Notes under the pieces: generated by a model
What the model saw: only the letters and a program-made list of their open reading frames with translations
Database searches by the model: none
Told to the model about the DNA's origin: nothing
Translations under genes and position numbers: made by a program
Source: JAOUEA01 sp963821935
Lineage (GTDB): Bacteria; Actinomycetota; UBA4738; HRBIN12
Length of the DNA: 64,000 nucleotides
Reading direction: 5' to 3'
NCBI GenBank assembly: GCA_963821935.1
Contig: CAWGFM010000001.1
Location: 20,997 to 84,996, forward strand
Shown here: positions 7,924 through 15,792 of the stretch, piece by piece
Numbering within the stretch: the first letter of the stretch is position 1
Layout of the letters: each line of letters begins with the position of its first letter

Positions 7924-9239
7924 GTGCGGATGCTGCAGCCAGGGTTCCGCGCATCGCGATCGTGGGCCGGCAGAACGTGGGCAAGTCCACGCTGGCCAAC
8001 CGGCTCTTCGGGGGCCGGGAGGCGATCGCACACGATCTGCCCGGCGTGACGCGCGATCGCGTGGAGCTCGAGGCCGTGTGGCGAGGGCGGCGGTTCGGGT
8101 TGGTCGACACCGCCGGATTCCTGTCCCGGGCCAGCGGCGTCGAGGCGCTGGCGGGTGCCCAGGCCGACCGCGCGATCCGTGACGCCGACCTCATCCTGTT
8201 GGTGGTCGACGCCTCGAGCGGCATCACCGAAGAGGACGGCGTGCTCGCGCGCAGGGTGCAGCGAGCGCCCGTCCCGGTGCTGCTGGTCGCCAACAAGGTG
8301 GATTCGGACCGTGACGAGGCCGACGCAGCGACGTTCAACGCGCTTGGGCTGGGTGAGCCCTTCGCCGTGTCCGGCATGCATGGTCGCGCGACCGGCGACC
8401 TGCTCGACCGCATCGTGGAGCTCTTGCCCGATGCGCCGGCTTCGATGGATGGAGCCGATCCGTTCCCCAGGTTCGCGATCGTCGGGAGACCGAACGTCGG
8501 CAAGTCCAGCCTGTTCAACCGGTTGATCGGACGAGACCGCACGGTCGTCGCGCCCGATGCCGGCACCACACGCGATGCTGTCGACGACGTCGTGGAGTGG
8601 CCGGACGGCCCCGTTCGTTTCGTGGACACCGCCGGCATGCGCCGTGAGGTGACGGTCAAAGGGGTGGAGTACTTCAGCTTCGTCCGCGCCACTCAGGCGA
8701 TCGATCGGGCCGACGTGGCGGTCGTGGTGATCGAAGCCCCCGAAGGCTTCACCGTGGAGGACAAGAAGATCGCCAACAGGGTGATGGAAGCCGGTCGCGC
8801 CTTGGTGCTGGTGGCCAACAAATGGGATCTGGTCGAAGACAAGGACGACGTGTACCGCGACCTGACCCGCACCGTCACCCAGTTCGCGAACGCCACGGTC
8901 ATGCGGACCTCGGCCACAGGTGGACGAGGGGTGCACCGTCTGCCGCCGGTGCTGCTCGACCTCCACGGTCGATGGACCTCGAGGGTGCCGACCTCGAAGG
9001 TCAACGCCGTGATCCAGCAAGCACAGCGGGAACGTCCCACGCCCCGGATCGCCGGCACGCTGCATTACGCCACCCAGGTTTCCTCAGGTCCCCCGACGTT
9101 CGCTATCTTCGGTGGCGCTCACGCTCCCGATCCCAGCTACCAGCGCTACCTGGAGAACCGCATCCGGCGCGAGTTCCACCTGGAAGGGGTTCCGATCCGC
9201 CTTCGGTTCCGCCCCCGGACGAAGAAGCCACGTCCCTAG
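7920..9239 (+). CDS. der: GTPase Der (EngA), ribosome assembly
   Basis: Der is an essential GTPase that binds and matures the 50S subunit. The 439-residue protein has two consecutive GTPase domains: G1 VGRQNVGKST with VDTAG and NKVD in the first, and VGRPNVGKSS with DTAGM and NKWD in the second (from about residue 180). A C-terminal KH-like domain ends in RIRREFHLEGVPIRLRFR. Start GTG 7920 overlaps cmk. It is the last gene of the row begun at trpS. Confidence 0.96.
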   Translation: MSADAAARVPRIAIVGRQNVGKSTLANRLFGGREAIAHDLPGVTRDRVELEAVWRGRRFGLVDTAGFLSRASGVEALAGAQADRAIRDADLILLVVDASSGITEEDGVLARRVQRAPVPVLLVANKVDSDRDEADAATFNALGLGEPFAVSGMHGRATGDLLDRIVELLPDAPASMDGADPFPRFAIVGRPNVGKSSLFNRLIGRDRTVVAPDAGTTRDAVDDVVEWPDGPVRFVDTAGMRREVTVKGVEYFSFVRATQAIDRADVAVVVIEAPEGFTVEDKKIANRVMEAGRALVLVANKWDLVEDKDDVYRDLTRTVTQFANATVMRTSATGGRGVHRLPPVLLDLHGRWTSRVPTSKVNAVIQQAQRERPTPRIAGTLHYATQVSSGPPTFAIFGGAHAPDPSYQRYLENRIRREFHLEGVPIRLRFRPRTKKPRP

Positions 9240-9252
9240 TCCATAGGGGCGG

Positions 9253-9258
9253 TACACT
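9253..9258 (+). promoter_or_regulatory. -10 box for tRNA-Pro (and pgsA)
   Basis: TACACT lies 10 bases before the first base of the tRNA. No other promoter is visible before pgsA, so the tRNA and pgsA probably share this one. Confidence 0.45.
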
Positions 9259-9268
9259 CGGGCGGCAT

Positions 9269-9343
9269 CGGGCCGTGGCGCAGCTTGGTTAGCGCGTCTG
9301 TCTGGGGGACAGAAGGTCGCCGGTTCGAATCCGGCCGGCCCGA
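9269..9343 (+). tRNA. tRNA-Pro (anticodon GGG)
   Basis: The acceptor stem CGGGCCG (9269-9275) pairs fully with CGGCCCG (9336-9342), with A as discriminator. The anticodon stem TCTGT/ACAGA encloses the loop CTGGGGG, giving anticodon GGG. The T arm is GCCGG-TTCGAAT-CCGGC. CCA is not encoded. The following gene, pgsA, starts only three bases after the mature 3' end. Confidence 0.97.
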
Positions 9344-9346
9344 CCG

Positions 9347-9931
9347 ATGAAGGGGAGCGGAGCGTCCGCGGCGGGATCGTCCGCGATCCTCACCGTTCCC
9401 AACCTGCTGTCCGGCATCCGAATCCTGCTCATCCCCGTGTTCTGCTGGCTCATCGTCGACCCGGACACGACCGGTGCGGGCATCGTGTTGTTCGGAGCGG
9501 TGGTCGCCACCGATTGGGTGGACGGTACCATCGCCCGGCGGACCGGCCAGGTCTCCGAACTGGGCAAGATCCTCGACCCCACGGCTGACCGACTGGCGAT
9601 CGCGAGCGGGCTGATCGCCCTCATGGTCCGCGGCGCGTTCCCCGTCTGGGCGGGTCTGCTGATCCTGGTCCGCGACGCGGTGATCCTGATCGCTGGGGCC
9701 TACGTGTTGTTCAGTCGCCGCGTGCGCATCGACGTGCGTTATATCGGCAAGGTCGCCACGTTCTGCCTGATGGTGGCGGTGCCGGCGATCTCGTGGGCGC
9801 GACTCGGATACCCCCTCACGGCACTGGCGGCGGCCAGCGGCTGGATCGCCTTCGGTGTGGGCATCGTGGAGTACTACATCACCGCGGTCATCTACGCCGT
9901 GGACATCCGGCGCGCGCTCGCTTCTCGGTGA
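9347..9931 (+). CDS. pgsA: CDP-diacylglycerol-glycerol-3-phosphate 3-phosphatidyltransferase
   Basis: PgsA makes phosphatidylglycerophosphate, the committed step to phosphatidylglycerol and cardiolipin, in the cell membrane. The CDP-alcohol phosphotransferase signature DxxDGxxAR...G...D...D is visible as DWVDGTIARRTGQ followed by LGKILDPTADR. Several hydrophobic segments (for example VRDAVILIAGAYVLF) fit a 194-residue integral membrane enzyme. The ATG at 9347 follows the tRNA by three bases and has no independent ribosome binding site, because the preceding bases are the tRNA acceptor. Other CDP-alcohol transferases (such as PIP synthase) share the motif, but length and sequence favour PgsA. 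Confidence 0.88.
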   Translation: MKGSGASAAGSSAILTVPNLLSGIRILLIPVFCWLIVDPDTTGAGIVLFGAVVATDWVDGTIARRTGQVSELGKILDPTADRLAIASGLIALMVRGAFPVWAGLLILVRDAVILIAGAYVLFSRRVRIDVRYIGKVATFCLMVAVPAISWARLGYPLTALAAASGWIAFGVGIVEYYITAVIYAVDIRRALASR

Positions 9932-10010
9932 AAACGAGGTCGCCGAGGGGTATCGTTCGTCCCGTTGCTGTTCGGCCGGGCCGCGGTGGGCCGGCCGGGA
10001 AGGAGGACCG

Positions 10011-10394
10011 GTGGAGTTCCCTGACGATCTCCGCTACACGAAGGACCACGAGTGGGCGCGGGTCGAAGGCGGCCGGGTCCGCGTGGGGATCACCGACTTC
10101 GCGCAAGACGCTCTCGGCGACGTCGTCTACGTAGATCTGCCGGAGGTGGGCGCCACGGTGAGGGCCAACCAGGCGTTCGGCGAGGTGGAATCGACCAAGT
10201 CGGTGTCCGACGTCTTCTGCCCCTTGTCCGGCACCATCGTGGAGCGGAACCCGCTGATCGACGAGCATCCTGAGCTCGTCAACGAGCAGCCCTACGGCGA
10301 CGGCTGGTTGATCGTCGTGGAGCTCAGCGACGACGGTCAGCTGGACGATCTCATGGACGCTGCGGCCTACCGCTCATTCGCTATCGAGACTTGA
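10011..10394 (+). CDS. gcvH: Glycine cleavage system H protein
   Basis: GcvH carries the lipoyl arm that shuttles the aminomethyl group between the P, T and L proteins. The 127-residue protein shows YTKDHEWARVEGG at its N-terminus and the lipoylation site GEVESTKSVSD, with Lys63 as the modified residue. The start is GTG 10011, preceded by AAGGAGG. The upstream region (9932-10010) has no glycine-riboswitch-like repeat; a TATCGT hexamer at 9951-9956 may be its -10. The partners gcvPA and gcvPB lie 5.4 kb downstream. Confidence 0.96.
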   Translation: MEFPDDLRYTKDHEWARVEGGRVRVGITDFAQDALGDVVYVDLPEVGATVRANQAFGEVESTKSVSDVFCPLSGTIVERNPLIDEHPELVNEQPYGDGWLIVVELSDDGQLDDLMDAAAYRSFAIET

Positions 10395-10563
10395 ACCCCG
10401 TGCATCATCGGTCGAGCCTGACCCTTCGCGCGGGTCGAGGGTTGCGCCTCACTGCGGTTGAAGGTGGCTCTCAGCTGCGATAACGTCCAGTGTCCGTCGA
10501 CCGTGGGGTCTGAGCCTCGACCTCGACGGTCGTTCGCAGGCCGACCCCGACGAGGACTTGACG

Positions 10564-11031
10564 GTGTTCTGTACCCGCTGTGGACATCCCAACCATGACG
10601 ACGCGCGCTTCTGTGCGGAGTGTGGTGCTCCACTGCAGGAGGACTCAACCGTGTCGCTGACCGCGGTCGAGCCCGACGATGAGGGACACGATGAGTTCCC
10701 GTTCCCTCACGATGAACTGGCGGCGGGCCAGGCTCTGCTTCTGGTGAAGCGTGGACCCAATGCCGGGTCGACCTTCTTGCTCACCGAGCCCTTGACCTCC
10801 GTCGGTCGCAACGTCGACAGCGTGGTGTTCCTCGACGACGTGACCGTCTCGAGGGCCCATGCGGCCTTCGAACGACGTGACGGCGATGGTTTCGAGTGGT
10901 TCGTTCGAGACGTCGGCAGCCTCAACGGCACGTACGTCAACGGTGAGCAAGTCGACCAGACCAAGCTGGCGCCGGGGGACGAGGTCCAGATCGGCAAGTT
11001 CAAGCTGGTGTTCTTCTCGGCAGGGGAGTGA
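10564..11031 (+). CDS. garA: Zinc-ribbon plus FHA protein, GarA-like
   Basis: GarA-type proteins use a forkhead-associated domain to bind metabolic enzymes or phosphothreonine and are switched by serine/threonine kinases. Here the FHA domain spans about residues 55-150, with VGRNVDSVVFLDDVTVSRAH and SLNGTYVNG as landmarks. An N-terminal four-cysteine zinc ribbon (CTRCGHPNHDDARFCAEC) precedes it, which mycobacterial GarA lacks. A short threonine-containing segment, QEDSTVSLTAV, sits where GarA has its kinase target, so phosphorylation there is plausible. GTG 10564 has a GAGGA box 7 bases upstream; TTG 10558 is the alternative. The next gene, an FtsR-like MerR, overlaps by 4 bases. Confidence 0.8.
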   Translation: MFCTRCGHPNHDDARFCAECGAPLQEDSTVSLTAVEPDDEGHDEFPFPHDELAAGQALLLVKRGPNAGSTFLLTEPLTSVGRNVDSVVFLDDVTVSRAHAAFERRDGDGFEWFVRDVGSLNGTYVNGEQVDQTKLAPGDEVQIGKFKLVFFSAGE

Positions 11032-11774
11032 TGGTGCAGATGGCGGGAACGCGCAACTACCAATCGATCGGGGAGGTGCTGGTGTCGGTGAAGACCGAGT
11101 TCCCCGACATCACGATCTCCAAGATCCGGTTCCTGGAAGCCGAAGGGCTCATCGAGCCCGAACGCACCCCGTCGGGCTACCGCAAGTTCTACGCGCAGGA
11201 CGTCGACCGCCTGAAGTCGATCCTGCGCATGCAGCGCGACGAGTACCTGCCCCTGAAGGTCATCAAGGAGCGCTTGCTGCAGCAGGACGCCGATGTCGAC
11301 GAAGACGGGGTGCCGTTGGAAACGTCGTCCGACGACGTCGAGGCGGAGGATGCGGCCGGCTCCGAGGGCGACATCGCCGACGCGCCCACCGGCCTGCAGA
11401 TGTCCATCGAGGAGATGTCGGCGGCCACCGGGGTGGACCGCGACCGGATCCGCGAGCTCGAGTCGTTCGGCATCGTGGTCTCGCACGGTCCCGACGGTGC
11501 CACCTACTACGACGGCGACGCCTACATCGTGCTGTCGATCGTGAAGGACTTCTTCCGCTTCGGGATCGAGCCTCGCCATCTGACGATGTACAAGCACTTC
11601 GCCGACCGGGAGTCCACGTTCTTCGAGGCGCTCGTGGCACCGACGCTGCGCCAGAAGAACCCCGACGCCCGCAAGGCCGCCGCCCAGACCCTGTCCGACC
11701 TGTCCGTGACATCGCGCAAGTTCAAGCAGGCGCTCCTGCGCGTGAACCTGCGCGAGGACCTGCAGAGCGCGTGA
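11028..11774 (+). CDS. MerR-family regulator, FtsR-like
   Basis: The 248-residue protein has an N-terminal MerR-type helix-turn-helix (QSIGEVLVSVKTEFPDITIS, then KIRFLEAEGLIEPERTPSGY), an acidic linker (about 95-125) and a second helical region ending in KFKQALLRVNLREDL. It matches the conserved actinobacterial regulator next to garA, known as FtsR in Corynebacterium, where it activates ftsZ. GTG 11028 overlaps the FHA gene; ATG 11031 or ATG 11040 are also possible starts. The ligand is unknown. Confidence 0.8.
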   Translation: MMVQMAGTRNYQSIGEVLVSVKTEFPDITISKIRFLEAEGLIEPERTPSGYRKFYAQDVDRLKSILRMQRDEYLPLKVIKERLLQQDADVDEDGVPLETSSDDVEAEDAAGSEGDIADAPTGLQMSIEEMSAATGVDRDRIRELESFGIVVSHGPDGATYYDGDAYIVLSIVKDFFRFGIEPRHLTMYKHFADRESTFFEALVAPTLRQKNPDARKAAAQTLSDLSVTSRKFKQALLRVNLREDLQSA

Positions 11775-13090
11775 ATCCTCGCGCGGGCCGGTCCCTGGGC
11801 CGGTTTCTGGGCGGGTCCGCCGGCCGACGCGTCCTCATCGCCGCAGCCGTGGCAGCAGCCCTCGGCGTGCAGGCGATCGCCATCACGTTGGCGTCCGCCG
11901 GTCCGTCCGGTCCTCCACCCACACCCGTGCCACCCAACGGGTCACGATCCCCGTTCCCGCAGACGCTGGCGACCCCCGCCGTCCCGACGCAGCGCCCCCA
12001 GCTCGACGTCCCGTCTGCGCTGCTGGTGGACATGGAAGGCGGGCACGTGCTCTTCGCGAAGGCTCCGCAGGCGCGGCGGCCGATCGCCAGCCTCACGAAG
12101 GTCATGACCGCCATCCTGGTGTTGGAGCGTCTCGAGCTGGGGCAGCCGGTCACGGTGTCGCCTGCGGCGGTCTTCGAGCGCGACGAGTTCGGCGCGTCGT
12201 CGGTGCTGGGGCTTCGCGCAGGGGAGCGAAGGACCGTGCGCGAGCTGCTCGACGGACTCCTCCTCGGCTCGGCCAACGACGCGGCGGTCGCGCTGGCGAT
12301 CGAGGTCAGCGGTTCCCAGGAGCGCTTCGTGGCGGCGATGGACCGCCGCGCGCGCACCCTGGGCATGCGATCGACCAGGTTCTTCTCGCCGAATGGGCTG
12401 GACGATCGGGGGCGCTCGAGCGCGAGCGATCTGGCGATCTTGGTCCGGAGCGCGTATGCGACGCCTGGCTTCGCTCCGATCGTTGCCGCCAAGTCCGCGA
12501 CGATCGGATCGCCCCGGGGCATGAAGCCGCGCCACATCCAGAACCGCAACGCACTGCTCTGGCTCTACCCCGGCGCGATCGGCGTGAAGACGGGCTCCAC
12601 GGCCGGTGCGGGCTACTGCGTGATCGGGGTCGCCGAACGCGACGGCCGCAGGTTGATGGCGATCGTGCTGGGGTCGCCCAACGAAGCGTTCTCCGAAGCC
12701 GCAACGCTGATGGACTATGGATACGAAGCGTTCACGGAACGGACGTTCGTGGATGCAGGCCAGGGTGTCGGCACGGTCGAGATCAGAGGCGGCTCGGTGC
12801 GCGCGGTTGCGGGCCGCGCACTCACGGCGCTCGTGCCTGCAGCAGACGCGGACCGTGCCGAGGAACGCATCGTGGTCGCAGCCGATGCGATCTTCCCTCC
12901 TGCGGTCGGCCAGCGCATCGGCACGCTCAAGGTCACGGTTCCCGGTCTCACCGTGGGCGCGGTGCCGGTGGTGGTACAGGAGGTTCCACCGCCTGCTCCG
13001 GCCGGTGACGACGCGTGGTGGGTCCGGGCGGCGGGCGCCGTGGGCGGCGCCCTCGCCGACGCGCTCGAGGGGGTGCTCGGCACGAGCTGA
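11771..13090 (+). CDS. D-alanyl-D-alanine carboxypeptidase (peptidase S11, DacF-like)
   Basis: This penicillin-binding enzyme trims the terminal D-Ala of peptidoglycan peptides outside the membrane. The three active-site motifs are present: SLTK (near residue 103), SAND, and KTGS. A hydrophobic segment (VLIAAAVAAALGVQAIAITL) near the N-terminus serves as signal or anchor and is followed by a proline-rich linker. A C-terminal beta domain (about 320-400) and a final hydrophobic/amphipathic stretch complete a 439-residue protein. GTG 11771 overlaps the preceding MerR stop. Confidence 0.88.
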   Translation: MNPRAGRSLGRFLGGSAGRRVLIAAAVAAALGVQAIAITLASAGPSGPPPTPVPPNGSRSPFPQTLATPAVPTQRPQLDVPSALLVDMEGGHVLFAKAPQARRPIASLTKVMTAILVLERLELGQPVTVSPAAVFERDEFGASSVLGLRAGERRTVRELLDGLLLGSANDAAVALAIEVSGSQERFVAAMDRRARTLGMRSTRFFSPNGLDDRGRSSASDLAILVRSAYATPGFAPIVAAKSATIGSPRGMKPRHIQNRNALLWLYPGAIGVKTGSTAGAGYCVIGVAERDGRRLMAIVLGSPNEAFSEAATLMDYGYEAFTERTFVDAGQGVGTVEIRGGSVRAVAGRALTALVPAADADRAEERIVVAADAIFPPAVGQRIGTLKVTVPGLTVGAVPVVVQEVPPPAPAGDDAWWVRAAGAVGGALADALEGVLGTS

Positions 13091-13130
13091 CCGCGGCCCG
13101 CCACGTGCCGGGCCACCAGGGTCGCCCTGC

Positions 13131-13136
13131 TAGGCT
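13131..13136 (+). promoter_or_regulatory. -10 box of hpt
   Basis: TAGGCT is followed by 8 bases and the ATG of hpt at 13145, with no room for a ribosome binding site, indicating a leaderless mRNA. Confidence 0.5.
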
Positions 13137-13144
13137 CGCACCCG

Positions 13145-13720
13145 ATGACGGAGGTCGCGAGCGTCCTGGTGGACCGCGAGGACGTCCGTCGCCGGGTCGA
13201 GGAGCTCGGCCGCACGATCACCGGGGACTACGTGGGGCGTGAGCCCGTGTTCATCACGGTCCTCAAAGGCGGCGCGATGTTCCTGGCGGATCTGATGCGC
13301 GCCGTCGATCTCCCGCTCGAGATCTACTTCATGGCCATCAGCCGCTACGGCGATGCCGATGAGTCGCTCGGTCGCGTGCAGATCCTGCTCGACGTCGATA
13401 TCGATCTCGCCGGCCGGGACGTGATCCTGATCGAGGACATCGTCGACACGGGGCTCACGTTGCGGTACCTGCTGGGTGTGCTGCGCGCGCGTGGTCCCGC
13501 CTCCTTGGAGGTCTGCGCGCTGTTGGACAAGTCCGCCCGGCGCATCGTGCCCTTGGCCCCCCGATACGTGGGGTTCGACTGTCCGGACCGCTTCGTGGTG
13601 GGGTACGGTCTGGACTTCGCTGAGCGCTACCGCAACGTGCCCGACATCCTCCAGGTGCATGATGTCGATGCGTTGCAGTCCGACCCCGACGTGCTGATGC
13701 CTTGGCTCGCGATCGCCTGA
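13145..13720 (+). CDS. hpt: Hypoxanthine(-guanine) phosphoribosyltransferase
   Basis: Hpt converts hypoxanthine and guanine to IMP and GMP using PRPP. The PRPP-binding motif VILIEDIVDTGLTL is clear near residues 96-109, and the N-terminal FITVLKGGAMFLADLMRA loop and the C-terminal RFVVGYGLDFAERYRN motif match the family. The length (191 residues) is normal. The start ATG 13145 follows a -10 box by 8 bases. Confidence 0.93.
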   Translation: MTEVASVLVDREDVRRRVEELGRTITGDYVGREPVFITVLKGGAMFLADLMRAVDLPLEIYFMAISRYGDADESLGRVQILLDVDIDLAGRDVILIEDIVDTGLTLRYLLGVLRARGPASLEVCALLDKSARRIVPLAPRYVGFDCPDRFVVGYGLDFAERYRNVPDILQVHDVDALQSDPDVLMPWLAIA

Positions 13721-13750
13721 GGCCAGGTTGCCCGACCGGGAACCCGCCGT

Positions 13751-13756
13751 TACGCT
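13751..13756 (+). promoter_or_regulatory. -10 box of the bifunctional nuclease gene
   Basis: TACGCT, then 7 bases, then ATG 13764: the same leaderless spacing as for neighbouring genes. Confidence 0.45.
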
Positions 13757-13763
13757 CGCAACG

Positions 13764-14237
13764 ATGATCGAGATGGAGCTCACCGGCGTGCGCGTGGAAC
13801 TCCCATCGAATCAACCCATCGTTCTGCTGCGGGAGCGAGGCGGCGAGCGCTACCTGCCCATCTGGATCGGGGCCGCCGAGGCCGCGGCGATCGCGCTGTC
13901 CTTGCAGGGAGTGGTCACGCCCCGGCCCATGACCCACGATCTGCTCAAGACCATCCTGGAGGATCTGTCGGTGGGCGTGCAACGCATCATCGTCACGGAG
14001 CTGCGCGAGTCGACGTTCTTCGCCACCATCGAACTGCAACGCAAGGGTGAGGACCTGTTGGTGTCGTCCCGGCCTTCGGATGCGATCGCCCTGGCCGTGC
14101 GGATGTCCGTGCCGATCTTCGCCAGCGAGGACGTGTTGGAGGAAGCCTCGATCCTGATCCCCGGCGACGAGGACGAAGAGGTGGAGAAGTTCCGCGAGTT
14201 CCTGGACAACGTCAGCCCCGAGGACTTCGAGAGCTAG
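13764..14237 (+). CDS. Bifunctional nuclease family protein (DUF151)
   Basis: The protein begins MIEMELTGVRVELPSNQP, the standard N-terminus of the DUF151/BFN family, and contains RYLPIWIGAAEAAAIALSLQ and SSRPSDAIALAVRMSVPIFA, its hallmark motifs. Plant members have RNase/DNase activity, but the bacterial role is not settled. ATG 13764 is chosen over an upstream TTG because of the family N-terminus and the -10 box. Its place between the GarA block and the second MerR is conserved in actinobacteria. Confidence 0.88.
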   Translation: MIEMELTGVRVELPSNQPIVLLRERGGERYLPIWIGAAEAAAIALSLQGVVTPRPMTHDLLKTILEDLSVGVQRIIVTELRESTFFATIELQRKGEDLLVSSRPSDAIALAVRMSVPIFASEDVLEEASILIPGDEDEEVEKFREFLDNVSPEDFES

Positions 14238-14248
14238 GGAACGTTCCC
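14237..14248. repeat. 12-bp perfect palindrome between convergent genes
   Basis: GGGAACGTTCCC begins at the last base of the nuclease stop codon. There is no T-run, so it is not a typical terminator; it could be a protein-binding site. Confidence 0.4.
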
Positions 14249-14283
14249 GAGCTGGTGCTGGCCCGCGACGCAGGGGAGCGGGC

Positions 14284-14712
14284 CTACGTGCAGAAGAAGA
14301 CCGTGACCCAGAGTTCGCCGTGCACCGTGGCTGCGCCCACCGCGGCGCGATCGAACCCACGGTTCAGGATGTGCGAACGGTGGGAGGCGCTCCGCATGAA
14401 CGCCCGTTGCAGGTCGGCGACGTCGCCACCGGTCATGCCCACGTTCTCGCCCCAGGCGAAACAGTGCGCACCGTAGCGGCCGGGGCCCGAGGTATGCCAC
14501 AGACGCCGGTGATGGGCCATGCGAAGGCTGTGCCGTTCGGCGACCCTCGACATGCGAGATGCCCGATCCAGCCGGTGGATGCCGTGCTTGGCCCGACTCT
14601 CGTTCGTGGCGTGGAAGACCTGCCAGCCGTAGTTGGGCGTGCCGGCCTGGGCGGCCGCGGGGCCCAGGACCATGAGTGCGGTCACGCTGATCGCAAGGAG
14701 CGTTTTCTTCAT
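14284..14712 (-). CDS. Secreted CAP-domain (SCP/PR1-like) protein
   Basis: The 142-residue product starts with a clear signal peptide (MKKTLLAISVTALMVLGPAA, ending near AQAG), so it is exported. The rest is a CAP domain: FHATNESRAKHG, RVAERHSLRMA, HTSGPGRYGAHCFAWGENVG, and SHRSHILNRGFDRAAVG, which keep the conserved histidines and the GENVG motif. Bacterial CAP proteins are extracellular and of uncertain activity. The gene converges on the nuclease gene and diverges from the MerR gene at 14898. Confidence 0.82.
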   Translation of the reverse strand: MKKTLLAISVTALMVLGPAAAQAGTPNYGWQVFHATNESRAKHGIHRLDRASRMSRVAERHSLRMAHHRRLWHTSGPGRYGAHCFAWGENVGMTGGDVADLQRAFMRSASHRSHILNRGFDRAAVGAATVHGELWVTVFFCT

Positions 14713-14802
14713 GTGGTGCCCATCCGGGGGGTCGAACTCCCTGATCCTTGGTAGTTCATTCGAGCTACTGCGCGTCATCGGCGGCGGTCCGCCACAACTT
14801 GA

Positions 14803-14814
14803 GCGCAGCTGCGC
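14803..14814. repeat. 12-bp palindrome in the divergent intergenic region
   Basis: GCGCAGCTGCGC lies about 22 bases upstream of the -35 box of the MerR gene and about 90 bases upstream of the CAP gene start. It is a candidate operator for one or both. Confidence 0.35.
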
Positions 14815-14835
14815 ACGAAGGTGCCCGTAGGACCG

Positions 14836-14864
14836 TTGACATAGGCTCGAATGGGTCCTAGCCT
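14836..14864 (+). promoter_or_regulatory. Promoter of the second MerR gene
   Basis: TTGACA at 14836-14841 and TAGCCT at 14859-14864 are separated by 17 bases, a near-ideal primary sigma factor promoter. A roughly 26-base leader with a GGAG box precedes ATG 14898, so this mRNA is not leaderless. Confidence 0.65.
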
Positions 14865-14897
14865 GCGGAAACACATCGACGTGATTACGGAGCTGTC

Positions 14898-15350
14898 ATG
14901 AGCGAACAGGGGTACCGCGCGCCGGACGCAAAGCGGATCGCGGGCATCACATATCGACAGCTCGACTATTGGACACGGACCGGTCTGGTGACGCCGTCGG
15001 TGAAGGACGCGCACGGTTCAGGGTCCCAACGGCTGTACTCCTTCCAGGACCTCGCAACGCTTCGCGTCATCAAGAAGTTGCTCGACACGGGCGTCTCGCT
15101 GCAGCGGGTCCGCAAGGCCGTGGAACACCTTCGGGGCATGCACCGGCGACCCCACGGGGTCACGCTCATGTCCGACGGCCAAGGCGTGTACGAGGCCCAT
15201 TCGCCCGAGGCCGTCGTCGACCTGCTCAAGGGCGGCCAAGGTGTCTTCGCCATCTCACTCGATGCCGTCTACGACGATCTGGAGGACAGCGTCAACGCCC
15301 CGGCAGCGGTGAAGACGAAGAGCAAGCGGACGGCCGCGCAGGGATCGTGA
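14898..15350 (+). CDS. MerR-family regulator (Rv1830-like)
   Basis: A 150-residue protein with an N-terminal MerR helix-turn-helix (AKRIAGITYRQLDYWTRTGL, then QRLYSFQDLATLRVIKKLLD) and a short C-terminal domain (GVTLMSDGQGVYEAHSPEAV, then DLLKGGQGVFAISLDAVYDD) that matches the actinobacterial Rv1830 group found beside the DUF151 nuclease. It has a strong promoter of its own. The next gene overlaps by 4 bases (GTGA), so the two are co-translated. Targets are unknown. Confidence 0.8.
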   Translation: MSEQGYRAPDAKRIAGITYRQLDYWTRTGLVTPSVKDAHGSGSQRLYSFQDLATLRVIKKLLDTGVSLQRVRKAVEHLRGMHRRPHGVTLMSDGQGVYEAHSPEAVVDLLKGGQGVFAISLDAVYDDLEDSVNAPAAVKTKSKRTAAQGS

Positions 15351-15766
15351 GCGCGCAGCCGGCCCTGTTGGACGAGGCACCGCTCAAGAGTCAGAGCATC
15401 CGGTTCGCCCATGCCTCGGAACGTCAGTTCGCGCAGCTCCTGGATTTCTACGACATCCGGTGGGAGTACGAGCCCACCTCGTTCGATATCGAATGGGACC
15501 GGGAGGGACGGGTCCTGCAGCGTTTCACGCCCGACTTCTTCCTGCCCGAGTACGACCTCTACATCGAGATCACCACGCTGAACCAGAAGCTGGTGACCAA
15601 GAAGAACCGCAAGGTTCGGCGCCTCCGCGAGCGCTACCCTGAGATCACCTGCAAGATCTTCTACCAGCGCGACTACCTGTCGCTGGTGACGAAGTACGGA
15701 CTGGAAGACGTGTCGGGGCCGGCCAGGACCACGCCGCGGGCCGCGCCCTCCGATCGACCGTCGTAG
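15347..15766 (+). CDS. Conserved unknown, possible PD-(D/E)XK nuclease fold
   Basis: I do not recognise a named family. The 139-residue protein contains FDIRWEYEP-like sequence around residue 38 (FYDIRWEYEPTSFDIEW), then RFTPDFFLPEYDLYIEITTL (about 61-80). The E...PDF...YIEI pattern resembles PD-(D/E)XK nucleases, although threonine follows the EI where lysine would be expected; a lysine-rich helix (LVTKKNRKVRRLRERYP) follows. It starts at GTG 15347, overlapping the MerR stop, and lies just before gcvPA. Translational coupling to the MerR regulator suggests a shared role. Nuclease activity is inference. Confidence 0.6.
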   Translation: MSAQPALLDEAPLKSQSIRFAHASERQFAQLLDFYDIRWEYEPTSFDIEWDREGRVLQRFTPDFFLPEYDLYIEITTLNQKLVTKKNRKVRRLRERYPEITCKIFYQRDYLSLVTKYGLEDVSGPARTTPRAAPSDRPS

Positions 15767-15780
15767 CGGTCGACCGTCCG

Positions 15781-15786
15781 TACACT
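15781..15786 (+). promoter_or_regulatory. -10 box of leaderless gcvPA
   Basis: TACACT is followed by 6 bases and then by GTG 15793. No leader is left for a glycine riboswitch. Confidence 0.55.
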
Positions 15787-15792
15787 TGGCCC

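Noticed and set aside
15767..15792. Glycine riboswitch before gcvPA
   Set aside because: The gap is 26 bases and the mRNA appears leaderless; the region before gcvH also lacks the aptamer pattern.
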